Source: Sporobolomyces roseus
Taxonomy: Eukaryota; Basidiomycota; Microbotryomycetes; Sporidiobolales; Sporidiobolaceae
Direction of reading: 5' to 3'
DNA length: 64,000 bases
Assembly (NCBI GenBank): GCA_016617785.1
Contig: JADILM010000002.1
Span: 620,001-684,000, forward strand
The translations under genes and the position numbers were made by a program. The notes beneath the pieces were generated by a model. That model was not told where the DNA came from and ran no database searches. It saw nothing but the letters and a program-made list of their open reading frames with translations. Below, in pieces: positions 12,101-22,878 of the stretch; the stretch's first letter is position 1; each line of letters begins with the position of its first letter.

Positions 12101-13328
12101 GTCTACTTCCTAGTTTACAAGGATTCTGTAGAAGAACAAAAATACCTCAGCAGTATCCGAAAGGAGAAGGATGCTTTCGTCAAGCTCATTCAGGAGAAAG
12201 GGGTAAGCGTCGATTGCCTGTGTCCGTTGAAGTTGTTCGAACCTGACTGTATCCTGGCGCGAATCAGTCGATGGCGATTCCTCATGAAGCAGAATATCGA
12301 CCGAATGATGAAGATCCAGAGGTGCTCCGTACTTTTACGAGTAGTCGAATGGGAGGTGGAAAGAATGCTTCCTCGGGACCAATGAAGGTGAGCTACTGTC
12401 TCCATGACTCGCAGTACTGCCTGAACTGACAGTCTTTCGCGTTGTGCAGGTCATCGTCGATATCCGAGAGTTCCGTTCTTCCCTTCCTGGACTTCTTCAC
12501 GCTGGGAAATTCGATGTCATTCCGGTCACACTCAGCATTGGCGACTATATCATCACGCCTGATATGTCGGTCGAGAGGAAGAGTATACCCGACTTGATCT
12601 CGAGTTTCAATTCTGGTCGATTGTAAGGTGTTCCTCTCGACCTCTTCGACGGGAAGGAATGCTGACTGATCGCTGTTTGACCAATCTCTCAAATACAGGT
12701 ACCAGCAATGCGAGCTCATGACGGCGCATTACAAGCAGCCGATTCTACTCATCGAGTTTGATGAGAAGAAATCGTTCAACCTCGACGTAGGCACACGCTT
12801 ATTCGATCGCTCTCTCCTCTCATTCTGTGAACTGACTGGAGTAAGCGATGATGTATGGCTTAGACTTACGAAGCTTCTCGTCCCAAAACGGATTCCGCCA
12901 ATGCCGCCGACGTTGATCTTCGCGCCAAACTCGTCCTCCTCACTATCACATTCCCGAAACTCCGTATCATCTGGTCGTCCTCGCCGTATCAGACTGTCGA
13001 AATCTTCCGTGAATTGAAAGAGTCGCGCGAAGAACCTGATCAGAACAAGGCAGTCTTGGTCGGTCTGGAAGAGGACAGTGGGGGTATCGCCGCCGAAGGC
13101 ACGGCATCTGGTATCAATGGAGAAGTTGGGTTCAATGTTGCGCCTCAGGAGATGTTGCGCTCTCTACCAGGCGTCACGAGCTCGAACTATCGTCACTTGA
13201 GCGGGAAAGTAGAAAATATGGAGGAATTGACAAGGTTGGATCTTAACGAAGTTCAACAGTTGATCGGGAATGAGCCAGGGAAGCAGTTGCATGGATTCAT
13301 AACGTCTGATCACTTCTTTGCAGACTAG
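9178..13328 (+). CDS. RAD1: XPF/RAD1 structure-specific DNA repair endonuclease
   Basis: Catalytic subunit of the XPF-ERCC1 (Rad1-Rad10) nuclease of nucleotide excision repair and recombination. The ATG at 9178 begins a protein with a degenerate SF2 helicase-like N-half ([58 protein letters not shown]). A long disordered linker rich in acidic and Ser runs follows (about 10790-11700). The ERCC4 nuclease domain (about 12440-12900) has [29 protein letters not shown] and GRLYQQCELM; the ERKxxxD signature is intact. A C-terminal tandem helix-hairpin-helix region contains [13 protein letters not shown]. Introns are numerous. The stop is at 13326-13328, 73 bp from the convergent NAA15 stop. Confidence 0.95.
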
Positions 13329-13401
13329 CTAGCTTTTTTCTTTTTTTCCAGTAGATCCAAGTTCCGCCTTTCTACAACTTCGACACTTCTACAAAATCTT
13401 T

Positions 13402-16400
13402 CTATAGCTTGAGTGTCTTGAGGCTTGTCGAGAGTTCGTGCTCAACGACTGAATGAAGTGGAGAATCACTAGAACCCTCGAGACTTGTCGAAAGGCGGGT
13501 TGCGAGGGCAGCCAAGTCGGTCGAAGTGGACGAGTCGGGAGAGGAGAGGGCTTGTGCGGTGCGGAGTGATCGAAGAGCTTCGAGGTGTTTGCCTGTCGAC
13601 AAAATCGGTGAGTTTCGAACAAGCGTATCATCGACAACAAGGGAGATCATGTACGAACCTTGTCTCAATCGAACCTCGAAACTCATTTTCCACACTTCGA
13701 TATCCTTCGGTCGTGTGCGCTCGAGAGGTTTGACGAAACGTAAAGCTTCGGACAGCGGATCTGACGCTTGAAGAAGTTCACGCCCGTTTGGATCCTTGTC
13801 GACATACACATTGAGGGTTTCTGTTTGAATCTGCAAGTTTAGTGAAAGGACAGGAATACAGAGTACGGGAGTCATAGCTTACCGAGATGACTCGTATCCC
13901 TTTCTTCCGCAGATCCGTCGACACCTTTAGCCTCTTCGGCGAACTTTGACGGGTTATCGTACATTTCAGTGTAGATCTAGCGACAATGAATTTATCAGCG
14001 TTTGTCTAAGAGTTACGAGCCAGACATGGACTCAGACGAGAGATCCGTACCTGGACTGCTCCACGAGCGGCCGTCACAAATTTGCCGTGATCTCGTACAC
14101 GATCTTCGAAGCGAAGCATTCTGAAAAGCCAAAATCGGGTGATGGTCAGCTTGGGGTCAAGGAGATTCCGGGGCGTCGTCGACTCACTGCACATAAGCTC
14201 GTAGAGTTGACTTTCTCATACAGTAAGCGTGGAAATCGTACTGATCCTCTTCGATGTCTTGGAAAGTCTAGTCACGAGAGATTGGTGATTCAGTGACCTC
14301 GTCTACTTCATTGTTGAATGATGTTGTTCTCACGTCTAGGATCTGATGGAATCTGCGTAAAGCTTTTCCGTAGTTTTGTTCTTTGATATACTGATTCCCT
14401 TCTTCGTCCAAGATCCACAAACATTGCATTTCCACTAAATCTTCTAGTGGTGAAGGTGCATCTTTCTGTATGAGAGGTTCGCGGTGATGAGCAACTTATC
14501 TCGAGCTCGAAGTGCGAAAAGAATTCCAAAGAATGCTTACCTTCGTGAAGAGTCCGGCAACGCTCTCCGCCTCTTCGATTCTACCAGCTCGAATCAGGTA
14601 CTTGACGCTTTTACAATTAAGTCCTCGATCTTGCCCGTCCAGCTCGCGAGCTTCCTCCATGGCGTTTGCGGCCCCTTGCGGATCGCCTGATCTCTTCAAG
14701 ATGCGAGCGCGTAACATTGGCAGTTCGGGGAGAGAAGGTGTGTGAGATTCGGCGACAGAAAGAGTTCCGAGAGCGAGGGCGTGATTTGCGAGAGAGGAGT
14801 AGTGAGATGCGAGGAAGTATAAAGTCCAAAGATAGGTCGAAGGGGACTCGACAGACTCATCTGATTGAACGTGTACAGGCTTCGTGAGTGCTGGATCTCG
14901 AGGAAACAATTCGAGGACGGGTGCTTACCTTCCGAAACCGCATCTGTGATGATTGCGCCCTTCTTCTCTAACGTTTCTCTGAAAGATTCCACAATCTCGC
15001 CGATCATTCGCTGCTTCGTTGTATCCGAATACAGCGCCTTGATGTCCGCGAATAGCGATGGAACACCTTTGGAGAGCGCAGAGAGCAGATAATTCGATGC
15101 TTTTGAGCGGAAATCATCGCCTATGAGTAACAGCCATTCATACACCGTCAATCGACGCTGACAAACACAGACAGTCTCCCAGGAGGCATGACTGACCAGT
15201 TGCAAGATCCAGATATAGCCTGCGAATCGCTAAAGAGCGAGGGTACTTTTGTGAAAGCTTTTCGAGAATCTCGGCGGCAAGTTGACGTCCTTCGACGGAG
15301 GCAGAGTCTGAGACAGCGCGAACCGGGTCAGCTAGATAACAGAAAGAGCTCAGGTTATATGGACTCACCACAGTCGGCACCTTTTGCAAGAACTGTCGAT
15401 TTGATGTACTCTTTTGATTCGGGATTCTCCTCGAGTAACAGCTCCCACGCCCATAATGCTGGTTCCACTCTTCCCAGTTTCAACAGAATCCTCGCTCTCT
15501 GTACTGAGTAGATCGTTCGATCGACAATCTCCCCTGACTTGTCCCCAAGGAATTCGAGACATCTTTCGTATTCGCCTGCATCTTCTAAAACTTGGGCGTG
15601 GAAGAGTAGAACTTCACCATGTTCGACGTCGCCTTCCGGAACCTCTCGAAGCATGTTCTCGTAGTGGGTGAGAGTGAGAGAAGCGTCAGAGTAACGTTTG
15701 GCGAGATATTGTGCAACGGCCAGCGCGAGCCAATTTCGGCGATATCGAGGTTGAGTTCGGAGGATGGAGCGTCGAACGTCGACATATTCGTCGTATCTTC
15801 TCAAGTGAACCGTTAAAGTTGACAGATCGTTGAGGAGATTGAGTGAATCCTAGAGAGCGAAGAAAAGTTAGGATTCGTGCGAGGTGGTGAATCACGAGGG
15901 ACAGTCGACGACGAGAATACTGACCTTTTCGATGGCACACGCCTTCTTGTAGCAATCGAGGGCTTCCTCCCAGCGCTTGTCTGCTCGCAAGGCGATCGCG
16001 TAGACATGCCAAACGATGTGAGATTGCGAATCCTTCTCGACTCCTTTCTTGATGATTTCGTATCCTTCTGGTTTCTTGTCGAGACAGCAGAAGAAGAGAC
16101 CCTTCATACACAGTGACTCTGCCTCGCAGAAGAACGTATTGATCAACAAGAGGTTCGAGCGAAAAAGGGAGTGAAAGGAAAGGAAGAAACTCACCTCCAT
16201 GATCCGGTTTAACCTTGAGTACTTCCTCTGCCTTCTCCAAGCCTTGAGTATACTCCTTGTTCTCGTACTTTGTGAGGCAGTCGCGGAAGAGCTCCGCTTC
16301 CCTAGGTTTCAAACTTCTGTTCTCTGGAACGCTGCCATTCTCTACTAGAGCTCCCGCATCGTTGTTGGCAGTTGTTGTAGGTTTCTTCGTAGCTTTGATC

Positions 16401-16417
16401 GGTTTGCGTGGTGGCAT
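13402..16417 (-). CDS. NAA15: NatA N-terminal acetyltransferase auxiliary subunit (TPR protein)
   Basis: Large TPR scaffold that anchors the catalytic NAA10 subunit to ribosomes for co-translational N-terminal acetylation. The ATG at 16417 gives MPPRKPIKATKKP, a basic tail, then LKPREAELFRDCLTKYENKEYTQGL. Successive TPR units follow: ESLCMKGLFFCCLDKKPEGY, SHIVWHVYAIALRADKRWEEA, YDEYVDVRRSILRTQPRYR and NWLALAVAQYLAKRYSDA. The last exon (about 13875-13402) carries the conserved C-terminal region including EALRFVKPLERTRPKDIEVW. At least six introns break the frame. It is divergent to the gene at 16601, with a CT-rich 183 bp interval (notably 16445-16475). Confidence 0.9.
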
Positions 16418-16600
16418 TGTTTGAGCGAGTTGAGTAAAGGAAAGGAAGATGATCTCTCTCTCTCTCTCTTCCCCTCTCCCCTCTTGACACCCTACACTCG
16501 TTCTGCTTGGATTCTCTCTTGGTGGTGAGTAGCGTATATATGAACCTGTCAAGCTCCTATTAACTCCCTCTCTGTTGAAGTAGGAGGTTCAAATTTCCCT

Positions 16601-17664
16601 ATGTTGTTTGATTCACCATCAAGAAGCGACGAGGACAACGAGGACGATGATGAGATCAGAGTGATATGGAAAACCGGACCAACACAGAGACCTCGCACAC
16701 GTCCCCCTGCCCCTCCTCAACCTCGACCCTCGACTTCTACTGATTCTCCTCGAACCGATTGCAATTCGACTCCCAAACCGAAACGATCAACCACTCTCGC
16801 TGGATTTCCGAGCCCTTCAGCAATTTCATCGTCTAGCGAACGTCCGCAGCGGGTTGCGAAACAGAAGAAGACGAAAAGACGGGCATGTTTCGCTTCGAAG
16901 AAACAGGAAGTTCCGATGGATGCGAGTACGCTTCAATTAGTTAGTCAGTTGGCGATGAAGGTGCAGGCGAGATCACAACCCGGATATGAGACTCCTTTGT
17001 CGAGTACGAGCGAGCGACGGAAGGAAGTACAAGGTGCAAGTTCGCGAATCGGAAATCGAACAGCGAAAGATGGGCGTACGTACCATTCCTCTTTGCGACC
17101 TCCACTGTACGAGGGGACTGACTGCAGGTTCTCTGTATAGCAAATTCAGGTCGTCTTGTCGAGCCGAAGACAAATGGTACACAACCTGTTCTCTCCTCGC
17201 CGAGAATCCGTTTCTCTTCGACCAAATCTTCAATCTCGGCAGCGAAAGAGTCCCCAGCGAGACAGAAACAACCTCTTCCTCACAGCAAATCTCCCCCCCT
17301 CGTCAACCCGAAGACCTCTCCCTTGCACCAGAAACCACCGCAGATCGTCCCTCAGAAGGAGGAGGAGGAGGATTTCGACTCTTACTTTGACGACTTTGTC
17401 GACGAATCCTTCGAACTCGCCCTTTCACAACTAGACGACATTGGCTCGACCAAGACCTGCGACACCTCCCCGATGTTCGATACTCGACTGAATAATGGGA
17501 CAGAAAGCTGTGGGCGAGTGGAGGAAGGAAAGGAGGTCGAGGGAAGGGAGCTGCGGTCAGCTTCGACGGCGAAGCTCGACGTTGCGGAGTTAGCTCGGAG
17601 GGAGATTGAGAGTCTTGGGGATTTATCGGCATGGGATGAGGACGATTTCTGGATCGATGACTAG
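16601..17664 (+). CDS. Unrecognised, largely disordered protein
   Basis: I do not recognise this protein. Exon 1 starts at the ATG at 16601 and encodes an acidic start (DEDNEDDDEIRVIWKTG), a Pro/Ser/Thr-rich linker and a basic patch QKKTKRRA. A short intron ends near 17128-17133. The second exon, in a different reading frame, has SGRLVEPKTNGTQPVLSSPR, a basic stretch, DFDSYFDDFVDESFELALSQ and the C-terminal tail SAWDEDDFWIDD, ending at the TAG at 17662-17664. Low-complexity acidic and aromatic motifs such as these often act as short docking peptides for partner proteins, but no function can be assigned. It lies directly outside the left end of the giant palindrome. Confidence 0.55.
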
Positions 17665-17806
17665 CTATATCGCGTCTCGATCAATGCCTCGGGTAGCTCA
17701 TACGTCTCTTTCTGTCTCCTTCTTTGTTGTGTACTTCTACCGCCAACTCCCTTTGTCTCGTTCATGCAGTTTGATACTCTGTCTTTTTTTCGGAATTCTC
17801 GCAGGT

Positions 17807-19250
17807 CTACCGGAACATTCTGAAGGGAACGGAAGACATCACACTGCAAGGCTGTGTTCCTACTGAAGAGTTTTTTGTACTGGTGGTCGAGGAATCGGCA
17901 TTTGGAAAGCGTAGGCATAATCGATCGTGCTTGTTTCGCACGAGATTGGATTCGATGAAGCGGGAGCAACGGAACCATTCTTCGACGAAGGGGTCGCATT
18001 GTGCGGGCTACATGTCAAAGTGTGTCAGGTTGTGGCGACATGAGCGAGAGCGAGAACGTACGGTTGACCAGGACCTTCGACAGGTTTCCCTCCTCGCACC
18101 CATCGAGTCTTGCTGCCAGATTTGTCCCGTGTTTTCGAAGGAGCTTCGATGTTCGCTTCGTAGATCGTCCAATCTTGAATCGATGGAACAGCGGCCAAGA
18201 TCTCCCGGATCGTGGCGTCTTCTGAAAGCGGGACCAAACTCGGAGGAGACAATGCCAACCTTTCCCAAGTTCTCATGGTCGCCAACTGTGCGAATCCGAG
18301 TGCTTGAACCCACGCCTCTGCTAGCTCCCTCGTGAGTCGTGTTCCTTCGTCGGGAGTGAGGTTTGTACGGTCGTTCGGATTGATCGTTGGAAGTGGGAGT
18401 CGAAGAGGGTGCAAAGTCGTGTCGACGAGGACGATTTCGAGTGACTGACAGAGGAAGAGGGCAACTTTGATCGGACTCAGAGGGAATACTGGGATATCCA
18501 CCGAGGAGCAGAAAGCAGAGAGACGACTGGATCACAAAGAACGACAACCTCACTCAGTTCTCGCTCACGGCGTTGTCGCGAGGAAATAGAGACTCGCTGA
18601 CGTACTTGAGCATCAAACACAGCATCGTCTGTTGTTCTCCAGTCGGTAGACTCTCGACCGCAGCTTGTACGAGAGAGAACGATTCCTCTTGCAGCGAAAA
18701 ATCTGTACTCCCCAGATTCGCAATGAGGAGGGTTGTCGTCAGGAAGGAGCCTTCGATCGAGCGTCTTTCTGGAGAGGGGAAACGTCTCTCACCAGCTGTC
18801 GCCTGTCGAGTCGCCAGTTCGAACTCACGATCTCGTCGCGCCAAAAGCGAGTTCAAATTGGGAGTTGGGGGAGCCGCGAAAACTGCGCGCTTGGGCGGTT
18901 TGCCTGCGGGATCGGAATGTGTGAGCTCGCGGGTTCGATTTGGAAGTAGAGGTGTAGCGAGAGCGATCACCTTGGTCTTTCGCGCCTGGGGTACGCTTCC
19001 TTCGTCCGTCTCCTTTCGGTTTCGATAGAGTCTTCTTGCGAGGCAGTTCAACGTCAATCGATCTTGCTCCCGCAGACGCTCGGTCACCATCACGACCCTC
19101 CTCTCTCTCCCTGATAGCAACTCCTTGCTCGAGGGAAACTTCCTCCAGATCACTGAGCGAGGTGAGAGACGAGTCGTCTTCGATCACTGGTCGTGCAGAG
19201 GTAGACTGCGTTCGAGGGTTATCGTGAGCCGATGATTCGCGATTCATCAT
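17807..19250 (-). CDS. Arm gene, left copy: unrecognised protein with a hybrid C-terminus
   Basis: Mirror copy of the gene at 28245-29745. The start (19250) and nearly all the coding sequence lie inside the left palindrome arm. From the N-terminus: an acidic Ser-rich region (SSLTSLSDLEEVSLEQ), a basic segment (KPPKRAVFAAPPTPN), a predicted helical part (FLTTTLLIANLG, SFSLVQAAVESLP), then, after an intron with a GTACGT donor, RLSAFCSSVDIPVFPLSPIK and ELAEAWVQALGFAQLATMRT, and finally QCDPFVEEWFRCSRFIESNL. The palindrome ends at 17856. Beyond it this copy reads a different tail of about 16 residues, to a TAG at 17807-17809. The PLSPIKVALFL segment loosely resembles the SAM-like N-terminal domain of fungal tyrosine-recombinase-like proteins, but this is a guess. 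Function unknown. Confidence 0.6.
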
Positions 19251-19634
19251 TGTATCGACTCAATTGGACTACAGTGGTGAGATGGTTGAAGCGAGTGAGC
19301 CTTTGACGCGAGAAGGGGCGACGAGAGTCGGACTTGGGAGGAAAGAGAGTTTGAGCTCTGCTGAAGGTGTTGGTTGTCGTAGCTAGAGCTCGTGGAGTGT
19401 AGAAGGGAGGAAGGAGAGAAAGGGAGGGACTGAGCGAAACTTGAGACAAGAAGGAAGGAGCGAGCTTTCGAAATTTGCGCACTACTGGAACTTGACCTCG
19501 AGAGAATCCTGACGAGACGTTCGTAGTGAGCCTCGATGTCGGGTCCTTTGTGTAAAATGGAGACATGGAAGCCGAGAAGGACTTATATTATAGATTGAAC
19601 TGTGTACCGCATTTTGCGCGCTTCGCTTGAACCG
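19251..19634. other. Interval between arm gene and tRNA-Gln (left arm)
   Basis: This 384 bp stretch holds the 5' upstream region of the arm gene. It includes GA-rich runs (around 19400-19440) and an AT-rich TTATATTATAGATT patch near 19584-19597 close to the tRNA gene. An open frame spans part of it (19219-19566, minus) but looks like chance. The one base substitution between the arms that I noticed is at 19600. Confidence 0.4.
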
Positions 19635-19720
19635 GGTGAGATCGTATAATGGTTAGTACACCAGGTTCTGATGCTCGTGTCCGTGTCCTGGTAATCGGGG
19701 TTCGATCCCCCGTCACACCT
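19635..19720 (+). tRNA. tRNA-Gln (CTG) with 14-nt intron, left arm
   Basis: Acceptor GGTGAGA pairs with TCACACC with one mismatch; the discriminator is T. The D-arm contains the A-box-like TATAATGGTTAGTA. The anticodon stem CCAGG/CCTGG encloses T-T-CTG-A followed by about 14 extra bases, an intron at the usual position after base 37. The T arm is CGGGGTTCGATCCCCCG. A run of seven T follows at once, which is a good Pol III terminator. The anticodon is read from the U33-CTG placement. The copy at 27775-27860 appears identical. Confidence 0.85.
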
Positions 19721-19950
19721 GCTTCTTTTTTTGTTCAGCAGTTCTGTGGTACTTTTCTTTTACCGCTTCTGTCGCTTCTCCCTTATCAATTTATCGTGGG
19801 CGGTAGCTCCAGGGGTGTCGTACACATGTAGCTCTTCGATGTGCGCTGTACTTCCGAGGCGCTGAATTGCCTGCGTGCGCGGAAAGGAAGTCACAATTTC
19901 ACCACCTCCCGTTTCGTCTTCTCTTGCTGACACGCAAAAAGAGATAGGCA

Positions 19951-20022
19951 CTTCCTGGCCGGGAATTGAACCCGGGTCACACGCGTGACAGGCGTGTATA
20001 CTAACCACTATACTACCAAGAA
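19951..20022 (-). tRNA. tRNA-Asp (GTC), left arm
   Basis: Read on the minus strand: acceptor TTCTTGG with CCAGGAA (one G-T pair), discriminator G, D-arm with GTAGTATAGTGGTTAGTA, anticodon stem CACGC/GCGTG with loop CTGTCAC giving GTC, and T arm CCCGGGTTCAATTCCCGG. There is no intron. TTTTT follows a few bases downstream on the minus strand. Standard eukaryotic tRNA-Asp. Confidence 0.93.
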
Positions 20023-20228
20023 TAGAGGAGGCAGCAAAGGCGAAAAGAAGAATACATGAAGCAAATCAGATAAAGACGTAGATGGGGTCACCGAATTCAC
20101 TCGTATCGTTAAGCCAGGACAGACAGCTCCCGCGCGAAGGCCTTGCATTCTCGAAAACAGCGAGACGTTCTCGCTTCCCGTTTATTTGTGGCACCAATAT
20201 ATTGCTAAAAAACTACCGCGATCTCATT

Positions 20229-20326
20229 GGCCAGATGCCCGAGCGGTTAAGGGGATAGACTCGAATCTTTACAAGTTTGTCATCTATTAGGCTTTGCCTG
20301 CGCAGGTTCAAATCCTGCTCTGGTCG
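20229..20326 (+). tRNA. tRNA-Ser (CGA) with about 16-nt intron, left arm
   Basis: Class II tRNA with a long variable arm. Acceptor GGCCAGA pairs with TCTGGTC (one G-T pair) and the discriminator is G. The D-arm is CCCGAGCGGTTAAGGGG. The anticodon stem ATAGA/TCTAT encloses C-T-CGA-A plus about 16 extra bases, an intron as in other fungal tRNA-Ser(CGA) genes. The variable arm is TAGGCTTTGCCTG and the T arm GCAGGTTCAAATCCTGC. A T5 run follows about 12 nt downstream. Confidence 0.88.
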
Positions 20327-20693
20327 GACTCGAAGTTTCGTTTTTGCTGACGATGCTTTTTGGTTCCTTTTCCCTCTGAACCGACGTAACGCGACACGTA
20401 AGTACCTGTGCGCAAGCCATCACTTGCTATCGACTGTATGACTTGGCTTTTGGGGCTTCTCTGGGGGGGAAGACAAAACAAACATGAAAATGAATAATGA
20501 AAGGCATTCAATTTCATACTGTGGGAATGCGGGAGCAAAGATCAGAGGCAGGACGCGGGAGTAGTACTGGCATGGGCCGTATCAGAACAAGCATACATTC
20601 ACCGCGCAGAGTGAGATGGAGAGAGTGTGGAGAGAGTGTCAGATCCAAAAATTACCTATCTTTGATCTTACTTGAGAAGACAAAAAGAGAGAA
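20327..20693. other. Interval between tRNA-Ser and tRNA-His (left arm)
   Basis: 367 bp with no gene I can support. It includes a G-run (CTGGGGGGGAAG near 20462) and the tRNA terminator T-runs. Short open frames here cross tRNA sequence and are not credible. Confidence 0.4.
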
Positions 20694-20789
20694 TGACCCT
20701 GCCGTGATTCGAACACGGGTTTCCGCAGAATCGCAGAGAAGTGATAAATCACCACAATGCGGTGCCCTAACCAACTAGACTACAAGATC
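20694..20789 (-). tRNA. tRNA-His (GTG) with about 23-nt intron, left arm
   Basis: Read on the minus strand: acceptor GATCTTG pairs with CAGGGTC using G-T pairs, discriminator A, D-arm GTAGTCTAGTTGGTTAGGGC, anticodon stem CCGCA/TGCGG enclosing T-T-GTG-G and about 23 extra bases (intron), and T arm CCGTGTTCGAATCACGG. TTTTT lies shortly downstream. A73 and GTG fit tRNA-His. The intron is long for a tRNA. Confidence 0.85.
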
Positions 20790-22878
20790 GACGGAATATC
20801 CTTTAAACGCGGACCTTGGTAAACATATATAATCTACTATGCTCAACTCACCAGGGTTAGGGTTATTGCTAGTGCCGCAGCAGGAAATCTACAAAGTGCT
20901 CTTCCCAGCGCTTTTTGCTTGTTAAGATTGCCTTTGCCCTGCTGAGACTGCCTTTGCCTCACTGAACAGCTTGACATGGATACAACATACAGAGCTTTGG
21001 CCTCAAGGAGCGCTTGTCCAGTCAACAGATGTTGCGAGCTGACTTCTAAACGAGGGTGAGAGCAACAGAAAGACTTGACTTGACAATGCTCGGATTCAAA
21101 CAAGGAGCAAGGAAACCTGGTTGGGTGGTGGCGATGGAGAGTTGGGTCGAAGAGTCAAAGGGTAAACTTTGACTGCGCAATGAGGACAATGGTGTTCTCA
21201 GGTTCTCTCAAGGACTAGTAGCTAGACTCGATAGAATAAGCATATGATTGTCACGTGAAAAGAAGAAAAGAAGAAGAGAGAGAAAGAAGAGCTACACAAG
21301 AATTGGGTTGTGGTTAAGGCTCGAAGGGCTTGCAGAGACAAGTCACTCGAGCCTGAACATCATTGATGAATGCCGTAGAGGCAAAGTGATATCATACCTA
21401 CTAGAGAACTTGAGAACAAGGTAGCTGTGATGTAGTCGAGTAACAGTTATAGAGACTGTGTGACGTATTCAGGTTTTGTCTGTTACAATGGAAATGTCAT
21501 GGCAACCCATGCTGCATCCACAAGGAGGGCGGAACTGATGGCTTCCAGGCAGAACTTATTGGTAGTCACTGACTACCTACAGCATGGATGACCAACATCA
21601 TGGGTCACAATACATGCAACATTTGTGAGCACATACAGAACTTGCCCTGTTCACAGGCCTCGGCTTATGTCCTAAGGGCTGACACACTAAGTACTGGCAA
21701 TTACTCCTGGACACAGTGTAGGTGTGTGGGCAAGGCACACTCGCTGCAATCTGCTACACTTGCTGTCTGAACACTATGCTTGCGGCCATGTCTTGTTGAC
21801 TAACTCCGTTTGCTCCCGCTCTTTCCACTTTTGTTGCCCTTTGCCAAGCGCTTTACATTGGAGAACACACCTGCCTCTATTTTGTAGTCTCATCTCTTCA
21901 GACGTTGCAATCTAATCAGCACTCTGCACTGAAGCACAGAGCCAGAATGCAATGGAAGAGTGTTCCTCTCGATGCAGAGAATGTCTGAGGACGCTGGTAG
22001 CAAGTTGAGATGTTGACACAATCCACACTCAGTGCAACCCATACGGAGTGTCGCATTGCTTCGTGTGGCACTATGGGTTGTAGTTGCAACTTGGTTGAAC
22101 TACGCACTTTCTTGGAGTATATGATACATGAGGCTGCTCAGAGCATATGAGCCTGCAGATATGCTGTCTTCCTGGCATAGCCAGATCGTCATCTACACCA
22201 AGGAGCCATGCATGTGCGGATTGAGGGCAGCCTTTGGACCGTGATCCTGCGGCCAAACCTGGGTTGACCAACGGGAAAGAACAATGCATACTCCTGACAG
22301 ACAGCTCAGGTCAGGGGAATATGTTTGCAACTAGCCTTTTTAAAGGTGTTGATCTTCACTTGGCCTCAGCTTTTCTCAAGAGACAGACTACAAGAGCAGC
22401 TCCAACCAAAGAGACCTATTGCTGCCATCTGGTGCAAAGAGATAGACACATCACACTCGAGTGCTCTGCTGTGTCTGTCACTTTGGCTTGCAGAATTGGG
22501 AAGACCAACCCTCAGCACTGTCAAATTCAGAATATACCTAGCTTGAAAAGCTTTGCATGATGAGCAACGGGACTTTGGCAATTTGTCTCAAGTAGCTGTA
22601 TCTGTGTCCTAGACACCGTCCAGTACTCTGCATGAAAGCGTTTTCAGGAGACAATGCTGTTGTTGTGGGCAGAAAAGTGTGGAGGTGTGCCAGAAGCTGT
22701 GTCTAGCTAGCTAGCTCTATTCAAGTTTTGTGCGATGTCCAACCAGTCCTACAATGGCTGCTCTGGCATAAGCGTCTGCATCTGCTGATTCAGAACCACA
22801 CGACTAAGCTGTGCACACAATGTCTGTTGGCCGTAGCACATTGCATCACATTAGGTAGATCAGCCGATTCTAGAGTGG
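20790..22878. other. Inner gene-free part of left arm
   Basis: About 2.1 kb with no open frame above 110 codons and no recognisable protein. It holds a two-unit telomere-like GGGTTAGGGTTA at 20854-20865, a small GCAAAGGCA repeat on the minus strand (20935-20965) and a self-complementary GCTAGCTAGC near 22705. Sequence style differs from the flanking coding DNA (many CTG, GCA and TTG words, few CGA or TCG words). Confidence 0.5.
20854..20865 (+). repeat. Interstitial telomere-like dodecamer, left arm
   Basis: GGGTTAGGGTTA is two units of the TTAGGG telomere repeat used by most filamentous fungi and basidiomycetes. It points towards the palindrome centre and its mirror is at 26630-26641. With only two units, chance cannot be excluded. 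Confidence 0.4.

Larger units (their letters stand above)
17856..22878 (+). repeat. Left arm of giant inverted repeat (about 5.02 kb)
   Basis: The reverse complement of this stretch matches 24616-29639 base for base wherever I compared it. Paired coordinates sum to 47495 over the outer part and 47494 over the inner part. I saw only two differences: C at 19600 against G at 27895 (read on the same strand), and one extra G in the right arm near 25200. The outer breakpoint is sharp at 17856/29639 and the inner one at 22878/24616. The arm holds the 5' and central parts of one protein gene, four tRNA genes and about 2.1 kb without genes. Confidence 0.95.

Noticed and set aside
18008..18553. 181-codon frame within the arm gene (and its mirror 28942-29487)
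   Set aside because: An alternative frame over the same DNA. The frame with PLSPIKVALFL and matching splice phases explains the region better.
22071..22289. Minus-strand frame with LLGVDDDLAMPG, faintly like the Copia reverse-transcriptase DD motif
   Set aside because: Only one short motif, no aromatic residue before the Asp pair as in YVDD, no flanking RT, integrase or RNase H motifs, and no LTRs.
22700..22720. Self-complementary GCTAGCTAGC stretch
   Set aside because: Short and low complexity; no sign of function beyond chance. Mirrored only because it lies in the arm.
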